Below are positions 49,008-58,441 of a DNA stretch of 64,000 bases, in pieces. The first letter of the stretch is position 1. Each line of letters begins with the position of its first letter. The translations under genes were made by a program, and so were the position numbers. Source of the DNA: Clostridia bacterium (GTDB lineage: Bacteria; Bacillota; Clostridia; TANB77; CAG-465); contig CAAHEI010000039.1 in the NCBI GenBank assembly GCA_900772475.1, positions 16,001 through 80,000 of the forward strand. Reading direction: 5' to 3'. The notes beneath the pieces are model-generated. The model ran no database searches. It was not told the DNA's origin and saw only the letters and a list, made by a program, of their open reading frames with translations.

Positions 49008-50198
49008 TTATTTAAATTCTCTAAATTTTTTTGCTAATGCTTCTATTTGTTCTGGCGTTTTATTTTGTAATATTACGCTAAGTCCTTCTATATAGTGTTC
49101 TTCTTTATAATTTATATTTTTTTCTGAAATTTCATGTATTGTTATTAATTCTTTGTTATAATATACATAGAGCTTGTTATTCTCTTCTTGAAGGGATAAT
49201 GTATGTTCTATGTATTTATTTGGAACTGAATATCTTTTACCTTTATAATAAAATAATGATTCATTTGATATTTTTATTTGCTTTGTGGATATCAAATATG
49301 GTTCCATTATTTTTTGATTTGGTAGTGGTTTAAGATATTCTTTTTCCTTATTAAATAGTATAATTGGTGCTACTCCTATTGTCGAATTTACTTGTCTATT
49401 TACTTTTATATTTATTTCCTTAATTATTTTTACTAATTCTTCTTCATCTTCAAATTCATGATTATATGGTATTAACCTGCTCATAAATCTATTTGCTGAC
49501 TCATCTTTTCCTTTTGTATATGGTTGTCTCGGTTTACACTTTTTAGCATTTATTCCTATATCTTTTATAAATGCTTTAAATTCATCTGAAAATTCTCCTG
49601 TTTTGGTATTTACTATACTACTCATATTATCTGTAAGTAATTCTTCTAGCAATCCCCCAATATATTCAAATGTTTTTATCAAACTTCTTTGTACATCAAT
49701 TCTTGCTTTAAATTTACTATATATAAATACATGTAATCTACTTGAACCAAGTGTTGAAGATAATATATTAAATTCAAACACTTTGCCATGTTTACTCACC
49801 ATTCTTATATCTTCTTTCCAATCAAATTGTAATTGTTTTCCCATATCTGTTTCAAATCTTAAATGTGCTTTATTATTCTTTTTGGGCGTTAATTTATGTT
49901 TGTTTATGTACTTATAGAAATTTGAATATGTTCCTATATTATTATCTTTACTAAAATATTGATATAATCCTGTTATTGTTATTCCTGGCAATTCCAATTT
50001 TTCTTTAATTTCATTTTTTAAATTATCCAATTTTGATTTTCTAATTATCTTAATATTTTCTCTACAATATCCATTATTATATTTTTTAATTGTTTGTCTA
50101 TCTATCTTATATATTCTTGATAATTCTGAATAATTTGGTTTTATATTTAAAGTCTTCATTATTAATAACTCCTGTTTTATTTTTTCTATATTCTTCAT
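49008..50198 (-). CDS. istA: IS21-family transposase (istA)
   Basis: This 396-aa protein has an N-terminal helix-turn-helix (about 15-45, YSELSRIYKIDRQTIKKYNN) and a DDE integrase core (about 115-300). Its acidic residues lie in LQFDWKED, LLTDNMSS and KGKDESANRFM. A C-terminal beta-rich part (KGKRYSVPNKYIEH) follows. All three acids are present, so the transposase looks intact. It is 20 bases upstream of istB. It is less AT-rich in protein composition but has the same codon bias as the region. Confidence 0.9.
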   Translation of the reverse strand: MKNIEKIKQELLIMKTLNIKPNYSELSRIYKIDRQTIKKYNNGYCRENIKIIRKSKLDNLKNEIKEKLELPGITITGLYQYFSKDNNIGTYSNFYKYINKHKLTPKKNNKAHLRFETDMGKQLQFDWKEDIRMVSKHGKVFEFNILSSTLGSSRLHVFIYSKFKARIDVQRSLIKTFEYIGGLLEELLTDNMSSIVNTKTGEFSDEFKAFIKDIGINAKKCKPRQPYTKGKDESANRFMSRLIPYNHEFEDEEELVKIIKEINIKVNRQVNSTIGVAPIILFNKEKEYLKPLPNQKIMEPYLISTKQIKISNESLFYYKGKRYSVPNKYIEHTLSLQEENNKLYVYYNKELITIHEISEKNINYKEEHYIEGLSVILQNKTPEQIEALAKKFREFK

Positions 50199-50361
50199 TC
50201 ATTTTGTTATACCTCCATTAAAAGTATAACAAAAAAGAATGTACTTTTGAGAATTTATCTTTGTACATTTTTGTACATTGTTAAATTCCATTTTTTGTAC
50301 ATTCTTATTTTATCATTAACACAACTATTATAGCTGTATAAAACAACCATAATAGTTTTAA

Positions 50362-50394
50362 AAAAAACATCTTTTGGATGTCCTTTTTTTAATT
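50362..50394. terminator. Terminator used as group II intron target
   Basis: A 5-bp stem (ACATC with GATGT) and a T run precede the intron. On the minus strand the same hairpin ends in a long T run, so it was probably the terminator of the GNAT gene before the intron split them. Confidence 0.5.
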
Positions 50395-52263
50395 GTGCGA
50401 CAGGCATGTCGTTTAGCTAATCGGTGAAAGTCCGTATTGGAGGTATATATCGCCAACCAATTAGAGAAGCACAAACTATCCATTGTGAGGTGGAAGTGGA
50501 GGAAGTGTGTATCAAAATTCTGGCTCGATGTACAAAAACTTGATATCAAGGCTGTATAAGGAGGTAATGCTACAATACAAGCAAAAGCCTAAAAGATATA
50601 CGTAATCTTATATAGTAAATCAAGCGAGTAAAGAATGAAAGTTAAATGGTTTACCCTGTGAGGTCTTGTGAACATTAGGTATTACACTTAATAACTAATG
50701 GTCGAAAACGGTTAGTCACAAGAAGTCAGCAGAGGTCATAGTAGGAAAAAATTTTTTTTCGAAGGACTGAACAATTTGTAGTGTTTTCACTACAAATATT
50801 TAGAGGTAGATAATAATTAGAATGTGTTAATGAGGAGAGTATGAGCGTATCTCAGAGGGTTACTCAAAATAAAAGATTTATCTATCTTCGGAAAGGAAAG
50901 AGGAAACAGATATGGAACTTTTAGAAGAAATTCTTAATCCAGAAAATCTAAACAAAGCATACAAAAGAGTATACCAAAACAGAGGAACATCAGGGGTTGA
51001 TAGTGTGACAGTAGAAGAAATAGCAGACTATATAAAAGACAACAAAGAAAGAATAATAAACCAAATAAGAAAAAAAAGATATAAACCACAACCAGTGAGA
51101 AGAGTTCAAATTCCAAAAGGAAATGGAAAGAAAAGAAATCTAGGAATACCAACAGTAATGGACAGAATAATACAACAAGCAATGGTTCAAGTAATAAGTC
51201 CAATATTTGAGTAACAATTTAATGATAACAGCTATGGATTTAGACCAGGCAAAAGCTGTGAACAAGCAGTAATAAAAGCACTGGAATATCTAAATGATGG
51301 ATATGACTGGATAGTAGATACAGACTTAGAGAAATTCTTTGATACAGTAAATCAAGATAGACTAATAACAATAATAAGAAAGACAATAAAAGACGGAGAT
51401 GTAGTATCGCCAATAAAAAAATACCTAAGTGCAGGGGTAATGGAGAATAGAGTATTAAAACCAACAAAACAAGGAACGTCACAAGGAGGAAACTTAAGCC
51501 CATTACTAAGTAATATAATGTTAAATGAACTAGATAAAGAACTAGAAGCAAGATGGCTAAACTTTGTAAGGTATGCAGATGATTGTATTACACTTGTTAA
51601 GAGTAAAAAGGCAGCAAACAGAGTATTAAACTCAATAACTAAGTATATTGAGAAGAAACTAGGCTTAAAAGTAAATGCAGAGAAAAGTAAAGTAACAAGA
51701 CCAACTCAAACAAAATATTTAGGTTTTAGTTTTTGGACAACAAAAGGAGGAAAGTGGAAACCAAAGCCACATATAAAATCTTACCAAAAGTTGAAGAGAA
51801 AATTGAAACAGCTAACAAATAGAAGCAGGAACATAAGTTTAGATGAAAGAATAAAACAAATAAATTATTTAGTAAGAGGATGGGTAAATTACTTCAGAAT
51901 AGCAAATATGAAACAAGCAATAAAAGACATAGACAAACACTTAAGGACGAGAATAAGAGTAATAATATGGAAACAATGGAAAAGAATAACCCCAAGAGAA
52001 AAAGCTTTAATAAAATTAGGAGTTAAGCCCAAATTAGCACATCAAGTTGCGTGTACAAGAAAAGGTTACTATCAAATATGTAAAACAACATATGTACAAT
52101 TTGCTATAAACACAGAAAGATTAAGAAAAAGAGGTCTAGTATTTCTACTAGACCAATATACAAAAGTACATATTGAATGTACAAATTGAACCGCCGTATG
52201 CCGAACGGCACGTACGGTGGTGTGAGAGGGGAGAAATTCATTAAGAATTATCCTCTACTCGAT
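50395..52263 (+). mobile_element. Group II intron, probably class C
   Basis: The 5' end GTGCGAC (50395) and 3' end CTACTCGAT (52263) are group II termini. Near 52190-52230 a 3' hairpin shaped as domain V carries ACCGCCG at its base, a CGC-type catalytic triad, followed by a domain VI stem. The encoded reverse transcriptase has no endonuclease domain, as in class C. Just upstream (about 50368-50390) is a terminator-like stem with seven T, the preferred target of that class. The intron sits 4 bases after the stop of the minus-strand GNAT gene. Confidence 0.8.
50912..52189 (+). pseudogene. ltrA: Group II intron reverse transcriptase/maturase with in-frame stop
   Basis: A continuous frame of 426 codons is interrupted only by TAA at 51212-51214 (context SPIFE-stop-QFNDNSYGFRP; the expected residue is Glu, GAA). 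All reverse transcriptase blocks are otherwise present: SYGFRPGKSC, the active site YADD (about 51573-51584), GTSQGGNLSPLLSNI, then the maturase (X) domain with RGWVNYFRIAN. No endonuclease domain. One G-to-T change disables the protein unless the stop is read through. Confidence 0.88.
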
Positions 52264-52267
52264 TAAT

Positions 52268-53005
52268 TTAGTTTAGTTCAGAGTTAATTACTTTTTTTGA
52301 ATACCAATAAGGCATAAAACCACATTTATATGCAACAAGCTGAGATGGAATGTTAGATGAAGTGGTACTATAATAAGGTATTTTTCCTTTATCTAATATT
52401 ATATTTGCTAAATTACTTACCAATGCTGTTGCTAGTCCCTTACTTCTGTAATCTTTTTTTACATCAACTCCGATTTGCCACATTTCCTCTGTATCTTTAC
52501 TTGCACCTGCCATTCCAACTATTTTATTCTTATCTCTCGCATATAATACAATTTCATCAGGTCCTACATAGTTTTCACCGTATTGTATAGAATTATCAAA
52601 TCCTGCAAATTCTGGTAAAGAATATAATTTTTCTATTTCTTTTCCTTCTTTGATTTCATATTCAAATTCCTCAGGTAATTTTCTTTTTTCAGTAATTCTG
52701 CTTATATCTGGAATATAATGAATTTCAGATTCAGTTAAAACATTCATTTCACTAATTTCATTTCTGCTTTTTCCTTCAAACATTTTGCTGATTTTCTCTT
52801 TTAATTTATTATCTACAGTTATTACACAGGCTTGCCCCATAGTAACTAATTCAACATAAGGATTTTCTCTAATACATTTTCTTTGTTTATCATTGTTGAC
52901 TACATCAGTATAAATAATTCCTTCTTTATAAAAATCTTCTTTTTTACAGTTTAAATCTATAGCTAATTGATTATTAACTAATTCTATTATTTCTTTTTTA
53001 TTCAT
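52268..53005 (-). CDS. GNAT family N-acetyltransferase
   Basis: The start is ATG 53005 behind GAGGTGAAAGTT; the earlier GTG is inside that site. The 245-aa protein has an unrecognised N-terminal part (about 1-125) and a C-terminal GNAT domain (about 130-240), with the acetyl-CoA loop DYRSKGLATALVSNL and the later YKCGFMPYWYS. The substrate is unknown. It stands alone; its terminator now lies beyond the inserted intron. Confidence 0.8.
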   Translation of the reverse strand: MNKKEIIELVNNQLAIDLNCKKEDFYKEGIIYTDVVNNDKQRKCIRENPYVELVTMGQACVITVDNKLKEKISKMFEGKSRNEISEMNVLTESEIHYIPDISRITEKRKLPEEFEYEIKEGKEIEKLYSLPEFAGFDNSIQYGENYVGPDEIVLYARDKNKIVGMAGASKDTEEMWQIGVDVKKDYRSKGLATALVSNLANIILDKGKIPYYSTTSSNIPSQLVAYKCGFMPYWYSKKVINSELN

Positions 53006-53106
53006 AACTTTCACCTCAATAATTTAAAATTTATATTAATTCTAATTTTAGATTCTAATCATTCATCTTTACATCACTCCTGCTAGATATTTTAACATAT
53101 TTCTTG

Positions 53107-54249
53107 TTAAATTTCATTATTTATTATTTTTTTATACATTTCAATATTACCACCTTTACTAGTAAACCAACCAAATCTTTCTGAACTTTTGGTTATTCTT
53201 TTATTGTTGACTATTAAATCATCACTATAGGAAAATATCATATTTTCATTTCTTAACTTTTCAAATGTTTTTAAATCTTCATTATTGCAAATAAATTTAA
53301 TAGCACAAGGGGTAGTTTTTTGTATGCTAGGAAATAGGGGAGAGTTATTCATTGCGATATCAATGACTAATTTTACATAGTCAACATTGGTTGATAGTTT
53401 AACTAATGTTGAACCTATAAAATCACCTGCCATTCTTGCACCAATCTCAATTATTACAACTTCGTTATTAGGAGTAATTTTAAATTCGGCATGAGAAGCA
53501 CCATTTTGTATATTCAGTGAATCTAATCCTTTAAAAATAATATTTTCAACGTAGTTTTCATCTAAATTTATATTAGCTGGTTGTATATGCCCTATTTCGA
53601 CAAAATTTGGTGCTCCTGTTGTAAATTTCTCTGTAAATACTAACCTTTTATGTTTTCCATTAATAGAAACACATTCACAACTGTATTCTTTACCATATAT
53701 GTATTCTTCCACAATTACATGCTCGGTTAAAGATTCTTGCATAGCATATTCAATACTACTTCTTAAATCTTTCTTGTTATCTACTTTAATGACTCCTGCA
53801 CTTCCTGCCCTGTCGGTGGGTTTAACTATAACTGGATATTTTAATTTTGCATCAAGTCCATTTATATCTTCTATATCTTTGACTAGAAAGTTGTTTGGAA
53901 CAATAAGACCAGCATTTTTAAAGGATTTTCTCATCTCATATTTATTAGTGGATTTATATAAAGTTTCAAAAGAGTTTCCTACCAAATTCATCTTTTCAGA
54001 AACAAATACAACTGCTTTTGTTGTAATGTCAGATGCAATGGAAGTAATCCCATCAATTTTTAAATTTTTACATTTTTCTAAAATTGCATCAACATCCAGT
54101 ACATCAACATCATAAAACTTTGTACATTCTTTTTCTCCAATAGTGTTGTTTCTTTTTGAAAACACATAGGTTTCATATCCCATATTTTTAGCTTCCAATA
54201 TTAAAGGCGTTTGCAATTCACTAGAACCTATTATTGCTAACTTTTTCAT
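53107..54249 (-). CDS. ATP-grasp ligase of the sugar cluster
   Basis: This 380-aa protein has a Rossmann-like N-terminal domain (about 1-90) and an ATP-grasp domain (about 95-310) with YPVIVKPTDRAGSAGV (the Lys and Gly-rich loop), VEEYIYGKEYSCE and the metal site EFKI..EIGARMAG. ATP-grasp enzymes join a carboxylate to an amine or thiol through an acyl phosphate. Its place at the end of an amino-sugar cluster suggests that it attaches an amino acid to a 4-amino sugar. It overlaps the preceding aminotransferase by 29 bases. Confidence 0.8.
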   Translation of the reverse strand: MKKLAIIGSSELQTPLILEAKNMGYETYVFSKRNNTIGEKECTKFYDVDVLDVDAILEKCKNLKIDGITSIASDITTKAVVFVSEKMNLVGNSFETLYKSTNKYEMRKSFKNAGLIVPNNFLVKDIEDINGLDAKLKYPVIVKPTDRAGSAGVIKVDNKKDLRSSIEYAMQESLTEHVIVEEYIYGKEYSCECVSINGKHKRLVFTEKFTTGAPNFVEIGHIQPANINLDENYVENIIFKGLDSLNIQNGASHAEFKITPNNEVVIIEIGARMAGDFIGSTLVKLSTNVDYVKLVIDIAMNNSPLFPSIQKTTPCAIKFICNNEDLKTFEKLRNENMIFSYSDDLIVNNKRITKSSERFGWFTSKGGNIEMYKKIINNEI

Positions 54250-55435
54250 ATAATATTATTTCTCCTATTTTTTTTATAATATTTTTTAAATTCTTATTAC
54301 TATAATCTATTCCAAAAGGTATGATAACTATTTTACTAAAAATTTTTTCTGAAATTGGGTATCTGGATAAGTTCCATTTTTCCTTATAAAAGGGAATTAA
54401 ATGTATAGGATAATAGTACAATGTAGATTGTATTCCTTTCTTACCAAGTTGTTTCATAAATTCATATCTATTAGCATTGTTAATTATTAGTGGAAGATAA
54501 TTATAATTGAGAAAAGTCTTTTCTCCAAACAAATTCAAATTATCATCTTTTAATATTCTTCGTTTAAGATATAGTTTTTTATATTTTATAGTCCTAAAAT
54601 AAGCCATTATTATTTCTAACTTATCAATTTCCATTGTATTATTAGAATTGACTTGTTTTTTATCAAATACTAAATCCTCTAGGGATTTATATTTATTGGA
54701 GTATATCCCCAAATATTTAGCAATCTTGTTTTTAATTCTTAATCCGCAATTCACAAAAATTTGTTTATAGTAGTTATTTGTATTAACCTTATAGTGCAAT
54801 TTTGAACTATTTGATAATAATGCTTTATTAATTACTGCTCCACCACCAATAGAAGATATTGGTTTAGATTTACCGAAAGATATTAGTATTGCACATTTTT
54901 TTATAACCGAATGTAATTTAAAAGAAATATTTGGAAAGGTTTGTGCTTCATCTAATATTATTGGAATAGACAATTCTGATAGCACCTTTAAATACTCATC
55001 GTCAGGATAATTGTCTTTTCCGAAAAGAGAAGGCAGAATTAATACTGCGGTTGAATCTTGAGAGATTTCATATAGTGTTTTTATACTAGGTTTTAAATTC
55101 TCTTGAATGTCATATACTTTCAAATTACAGTTGCTCTTGACTATTGCATCAGCAAGTTCAATGCAAGAAAAAGATGGAATGTATATATTTCTTATATTTC
55201 TTTCTGTCGACAATGCTTTTAAGTAATTTTCTAATGCTTTAGAAGCACTTGAAAAATAAAATATTTCTTGCTTGTCTACAGAAAAAATATCAGAGATAAT
55301 GTGATCAAATTCTTTCTTTATTCTTTTATATCTAGAGTTAGTAATTAATATTTTTGAGAGAATACTTAATACTTTAGTTTGCTGTGGGTATAAATTATAT
55401 TTTACATGTTCTTTTTTGTAAAAGCGACTATCCAT
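54221..55435 (-). CDS. DegT/DnrJ-like aminotransferase, divergent
   Basis: I use ATG 55435, behind AAAGGA; an ATG four codons earlier sits on that site. The 404-aa protein has the PLP fold: YFSSASKALENYL (cofactor phosphate region), DEAQTF, and SFGKSKPISSIGGGA with the candidate lysine for the Schiff base. It is more divergent than the PseC-like enzyme in the same cluster. Likely role: amination of a keto sugar; the substrate is unknown. Confidence 0.75.
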   Translation of the reverse strand: MDSRFYKKEHVKYNLYPQQTKVLSILSKILITNSRYKRIKKEFDHIISDIFSVDKQEIFYFSSASKALENYLKALSTERNIRNIYIPSFSCIELADAIVKSNCNLKVYDIQENLKPSIKTLYEISQDSTAVLILPSLFGKDNYPDDEYLKVLSELSIPIILDEAQTFPNISFKLHSVIKKCAILISFGKSKPISSIGGGAVINKALLSNSSKLHYKVNTNNYYKQIFVNCGLRIKNKIAKYLGIYSNKYKSLEDLVFDKKQVNSNNTMEIDKLEIIMAYFRTIKYKKLYLKRRILKDDNLNLFGEKTFLNYNYLPLIINNANRYEFMKQLGKKGIQSTLYYYPIHLIPFYKEKWNLSRYPISEKIFSKIVIIPFGIDYSNKNLKNIIKKIGEIILYEKVSNNRF

Positions 55436-55436
55436 T

Positions 55437-56333
55437 TTAAAATTCATCCTTTATTACTTTTTTTGCCCAATCTAGCATTTTTATAATATTATCTCGATGA
55501 TAATAATCTTTTTCTGAGATTTCAAAGATGATACTTTTATTATTTTTTAAAGCATCTGCATATATAATTTTTAGTGCATCAATATAAAGTTGTTCGCTAA
55601 TACAACTTTCAAAAGGTAATACACCTTCTTGGCAAATCTCATTTTTAAAAGGATCCGCAATTTTTTCAAAAGCTGAAAAATGATAGTGTGCAATATTTTT
55701 TAGATAATTAGTAAAATCCAAATAATCGCATATTTGAATATCTGCTAAAATATTATTCCAATTATTGTTATTTTTAGCTATTTCCATTGTTTTAACAACA
55801 TTAAAGTAATGACATATATCCCATGTATAATTAATTGAAGAAGATATATCACTTGCAAATAATATACAACTATCAGCATCATCAAATTTATTGCCAATAG
55901 GAGGCATGTTTTCAAGACATAATGTTACTTGATTACTATCTACACTATTAATAAAGTTATATAATGTTTTTTGCATTTTTAATCTGTCTATATATTGCCA
56001 TTCACTCATTTTATATCTCAAATTTGGATGTATAACAATTTTCTTTATACCCGAATTATTTGCTCTATCTATCGCATCTATTAATCTATTTTTTATGAAA
56101 TTAGAATTTATATAATCACAGTTATCCATAGGAAAATGAAAACTGACATTATCACCACCTAATATATCAACTATTTTTGATATATTGGTCCATACTTTTT
56201 TCCAAGAGGAATCTTGTAGATCTTGTTCAGAGAAAAGTATTGCCTCAGCTTTTCCAAAAGACTTTAATAATAAATCTGATACTTGCTTTAAATCTAGAGC
56301 ATAAAATGTAAAACCAAAAACATTATTAAGCAT
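55437..56333 (-). CDS. TIM-barrel protein, sugar phosphate isomerase/epimerase type
   Basis: This 298-aa protein has the AP-endonuclease-2-like TIM-barrel pattern: FHFPMDN, IKKIVIHPNLR, VTLCLENMPPIG, TWDICHYFN and IIFEISEKDYYHRD with metal-binding His, Glu and Asp residues. Relatives are isomerases or epimerases of sugars and related polyols. It lies between an epimerase and a second aminotransferase, overlapping the former by 8 bases. Confidence 0.75.
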   Translation of the reverse strand: MLNNVFGFTFYALDLKQVSDLLLKSFGKAEAILFSEQDLQDSSWKKVWTNISKIVDILGGDNVSFHFPMDNCDYINSNFIKNRLIDAIDRANNSGIKKIVIHPNLRYKMSEWQYIDRLKMQKTLYNFINSVDSNQVTLCLENMPPIGNKFDDADSCILFASDISSSINYTWDICHYFNVVKTMEIAKNNNNWNNILADIQICDYLDFTNYLKNIAHYHFSAFEKIADPFKNEICQEGVLPFESCISEQLYIDALKIIYADALKNNKSIIFEISEKDYYHRDNIIKMLDWAKKVIKDEF

Positions 56334-57282
56334 TGACAGACTCCTTCATCCATTTATAAACTTTTTCTATTCCAGTATCAATTCCAATAGTTGGGTTGTA
56401 TCCTAACATCTGTTTTGCTTTATCTATTGATAGGCTTCTAAACTTTACATCAGGCTCAGTTGAATTTGTAATAATTACTTTGGATTTGGAATTTGTTATA
56501 CTTACTACTTTATTTGCTAAATCTTCAATGGTTATTTCATTATTTGGATTTCCTAAATTAAATATTTCAGATGTATATTCAGATTCTAAAGCAGAAGTTA
56601 ATCCATTAATAAAATCTTCAATATAACACCATGCTCTTACTTGTTGACCGTTTCCATCTATATAAATATTTTCATTTTTTATAGCTTTATCTATAAAAGT
56701 AGTCATTGCATTTGAACCTTTTCTGTATTCTCCAAAGACATTAAATGGTCTAATTATAACTATTGGAATATTTTTTTCTCTATGATAACCAAAGACTAAA
56801 TGTTCCGAAAGATTTTTACTTGCAGCATAGCACCACCTAGCTTCTGTTGCGGGTTCTATAATTGCAGGGGCTTCTTCACTTGGCTTTTGAGCGTTAATTC
56901 CATATATTTCACTTGTACTAAATGTAAGAAAATTCTTGAGGTGCTTTTGCTTCGAAGCAAGTTCTAAGGCATTAAAGCAAGTTTTCAAATTAGTTGTAAT
57001 AGTGTTAATTGATTCAACAACAACTTTTCTTATTCCCAATATAGCACTTGCATGTATAATATAGTCAAAATCATTACCAATAGAATCAACTAGATTAATA
57101 TCTGTTGCATCACCTTGAATGAACTTTATATTATCCATTGGTAAATTTCTTAATGCTAATGAGCTATTCTCTAATGGGCAATTATCTAAAACAACAATTT
57201 TATTATTTTTATAATATCTTGATATAATTGCAGAACCAATAAATCCACATCCTCCAATTATTAATATCTTTTTATTTTCCAT
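56326..57282 (-). CDS. NAD-dependent nucleotide-sugar epimerase/dehydratase
   Basis: The start is ATG 57282 behind GAGGAGGAAAAG. This 318-aa short-chain dehydrogenase has the nucleotide-binding GGCGFIGSAI (about 9-18), TFSTSEIYG, and the catalytic YAASK (Tyr-x3-Lys). It probably isomerises or dehydrates a UDP- or GDP-sugar. The end overlaps the TIM-barrel gene and the start overlaps the aminotransferase gene by 11 bases, so the cluster is one operon. Confidence 0.85.
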   Translation of the reverse strand: MENKKILIIGGCGFIGSAIISRYYKNNKIVVLDNCPLENSSLALRNLPMDNIKFIQGDATDINLVDSIGNDFDYIIHASAILGIRKVVVESINTITTNLKTCFNALELASKQKHLKNFLTFSTSEIYGINAQKPSEEAPAIIEPATEARWCYAASKNLSEHLVFGYHREKNIPIVIIRPFNVFGEYRKGSNAMTTFIDKAIKNENIYIDGNGQQVRAWCYIEDFINGLTSALESEYTSEIFNLGNPNNEITIEDLANKVVSITNSKSKVIITNSTEPDVKFRSLSIDKAKQMLGYNPTIGIDTGIEKVYKWMKESVNA

Positions 57283-58432
57283 TCTTTTCCTCCTCAATAA
57301 TATCTTTTAACGATTTAACAATATATTGTACATCCTCATCACTTATTTTTGGATGTATTGGTAATGTTATTATTTCTTCATATATTTTTTCTGCTACTGG
57401 ACATAGTCCTTTTGAGTAACCCAATTTTTTATAATAAGGTTGACAATGAATCGATAGATAATGAACATTAACACCAATATTTTTTTCACGTAATTTATCA
57501 AATACTTTTTTTCTATTAATTTTTGAATCTATAATTCTTATTATATATAAATGCCATGATGAACCCATATTGCTAGAAATATGCGGAATTTTAATTTCCT
57601 TAATATCTTTTAATGATTGCTCATAATATTTTGCAAGCTCATTTCTTCGTTTTAAGCTATTAGGCATCTTATCCAATTGAATAATTTCAAGTGCTGCTTG
57701 AAAATCAGTTAATCTATAATTATATCCTAAACAGATTTGTTCATAATACCAATTGCCTTCATCAGAACAAGATTCATTTTGAAAGAAATTTTTATCTCTT
57801 GTAATACCATGATTTCTGTATAACAATAATTTGTTATATAAATTCACATTGTTAGTTGTTATCATACCGCCTTCTCCAGTTGTTATATGTTTTACTGGGT
57901 GAAAACTAAATGTTGTCATATCACCGATTTGTCCAATTTGTTTATTCTTGTATTTTACTCCTAAGGCATGTGCAGCATCTTCTATTAGGTGATACTTGTT
58001 AGCAAGTTCCTTAATTTTATCCATATTACAAGGGTTACCAGCAAAATGAACTGGGATTATAGCTTTAGTTTTTGATGTAATTTTTTCTTCAATTTTATCT
58101 ACATCTATATTAAATGTTTCTTCGTTTATATCAATAAAAATAGGTTTAGCCTTACAATATAAAATTGCATTAGATGTAGCAACAAAACTTAATGGAGTTG
58201 TTATTACTTCATCACCTTCTTGAAGTCCCGCAGCTAAACAAGCACAGTGAAGTGCTGCTGTGCCACTACTAACAGCTACGGCATAATTACTATTCACATA
58301 TTTAGCAAATTTTTTTTCAAATTCTAGAATCTTAGGGCCAGTAGATAAATAATCTCCTTTTAATACAGACACTACTGCATCTATATCTTCTTGTTCAATG
58401 TTTTGAGTACCATAAGGAATGAAAATGTGCAT
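57272..58432 (-). CDS. PseC-like nucleotide-sugar aminotransferase
   Basis: This 386-aa PLP enzyme of the DegT/DnrJ/EryC1/StrS family starts IPYGTQNIEQEDIDAVVSVL and has the internal-aldimine lysine in SFHPVKHITTGEGGM (about residue 180), with SSGTAALH and EDAAHALG. Its sequence resembles PseC, which makes UDP-4-amino-4,6-dideoxy sugars for pseudaminic acid. PseB and later pathway enzymes are absent, so another 4-amino sugar is more likely. Confidence 0.85.
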   Translation of the reverse strand: MHIFIPYGTQNIEQEDIDAVVSVLKGDYLSTGPKILEFEKKFAKYVNSNYAVAVSSGTAALHCACLAAGLQEGDEVITTPLSFVATSNAILYCKAKPIFIDINEETFNIDVDKIEEKITSKTKAIIPVHFAGNPCNMDKIKELANKYHLIEDAAHALGVKYKNKQIGQIGDMTTFSFHPVKHITTGEGGMITTNNVNLYNKLLLYRNHGITRDKNFFQNESCSDEGNWYYEQICLGYNYRLTDFQAALEIIQLDKMPNSLKRRNELAKYYEQSLKDIKEIKIPHISSNMGSSWHLYIIRIIDSKINRKKVFDKLREKNIGVNVHYLSIHCQPYYKKLGYSKGLCPVAEKIYEEIITLPIHPKISDEDVQYIVKSLKDIIEEEKNGK

Positions 58433-58441
58433 TTTTTCCTC

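Larger units (their letters stand above)
48179..50301 (-). mobile_element. IS21-family insertion sequence A
   Basis: Ends match as inverted repeats beginning TGTACAAAA: the left end starts at 48179 and the right end finishes at 50301, each with an inner second copy of the TGTACA motif about 25 bases inside. It carries istA (intact) and istB (frameshifted) on the minus strand. No clear target duplication is seen at the flanks. Gene order and the two-gene organisation are typical of IS21. Confidence 0.8.

Noticed and set aside
50358..50549. Minus-strand 63-codon frame in the intron 5' region
   Set aside because: It overlaps the ribozyme domains and lacks a start site; the RNA structure explains the sequence.
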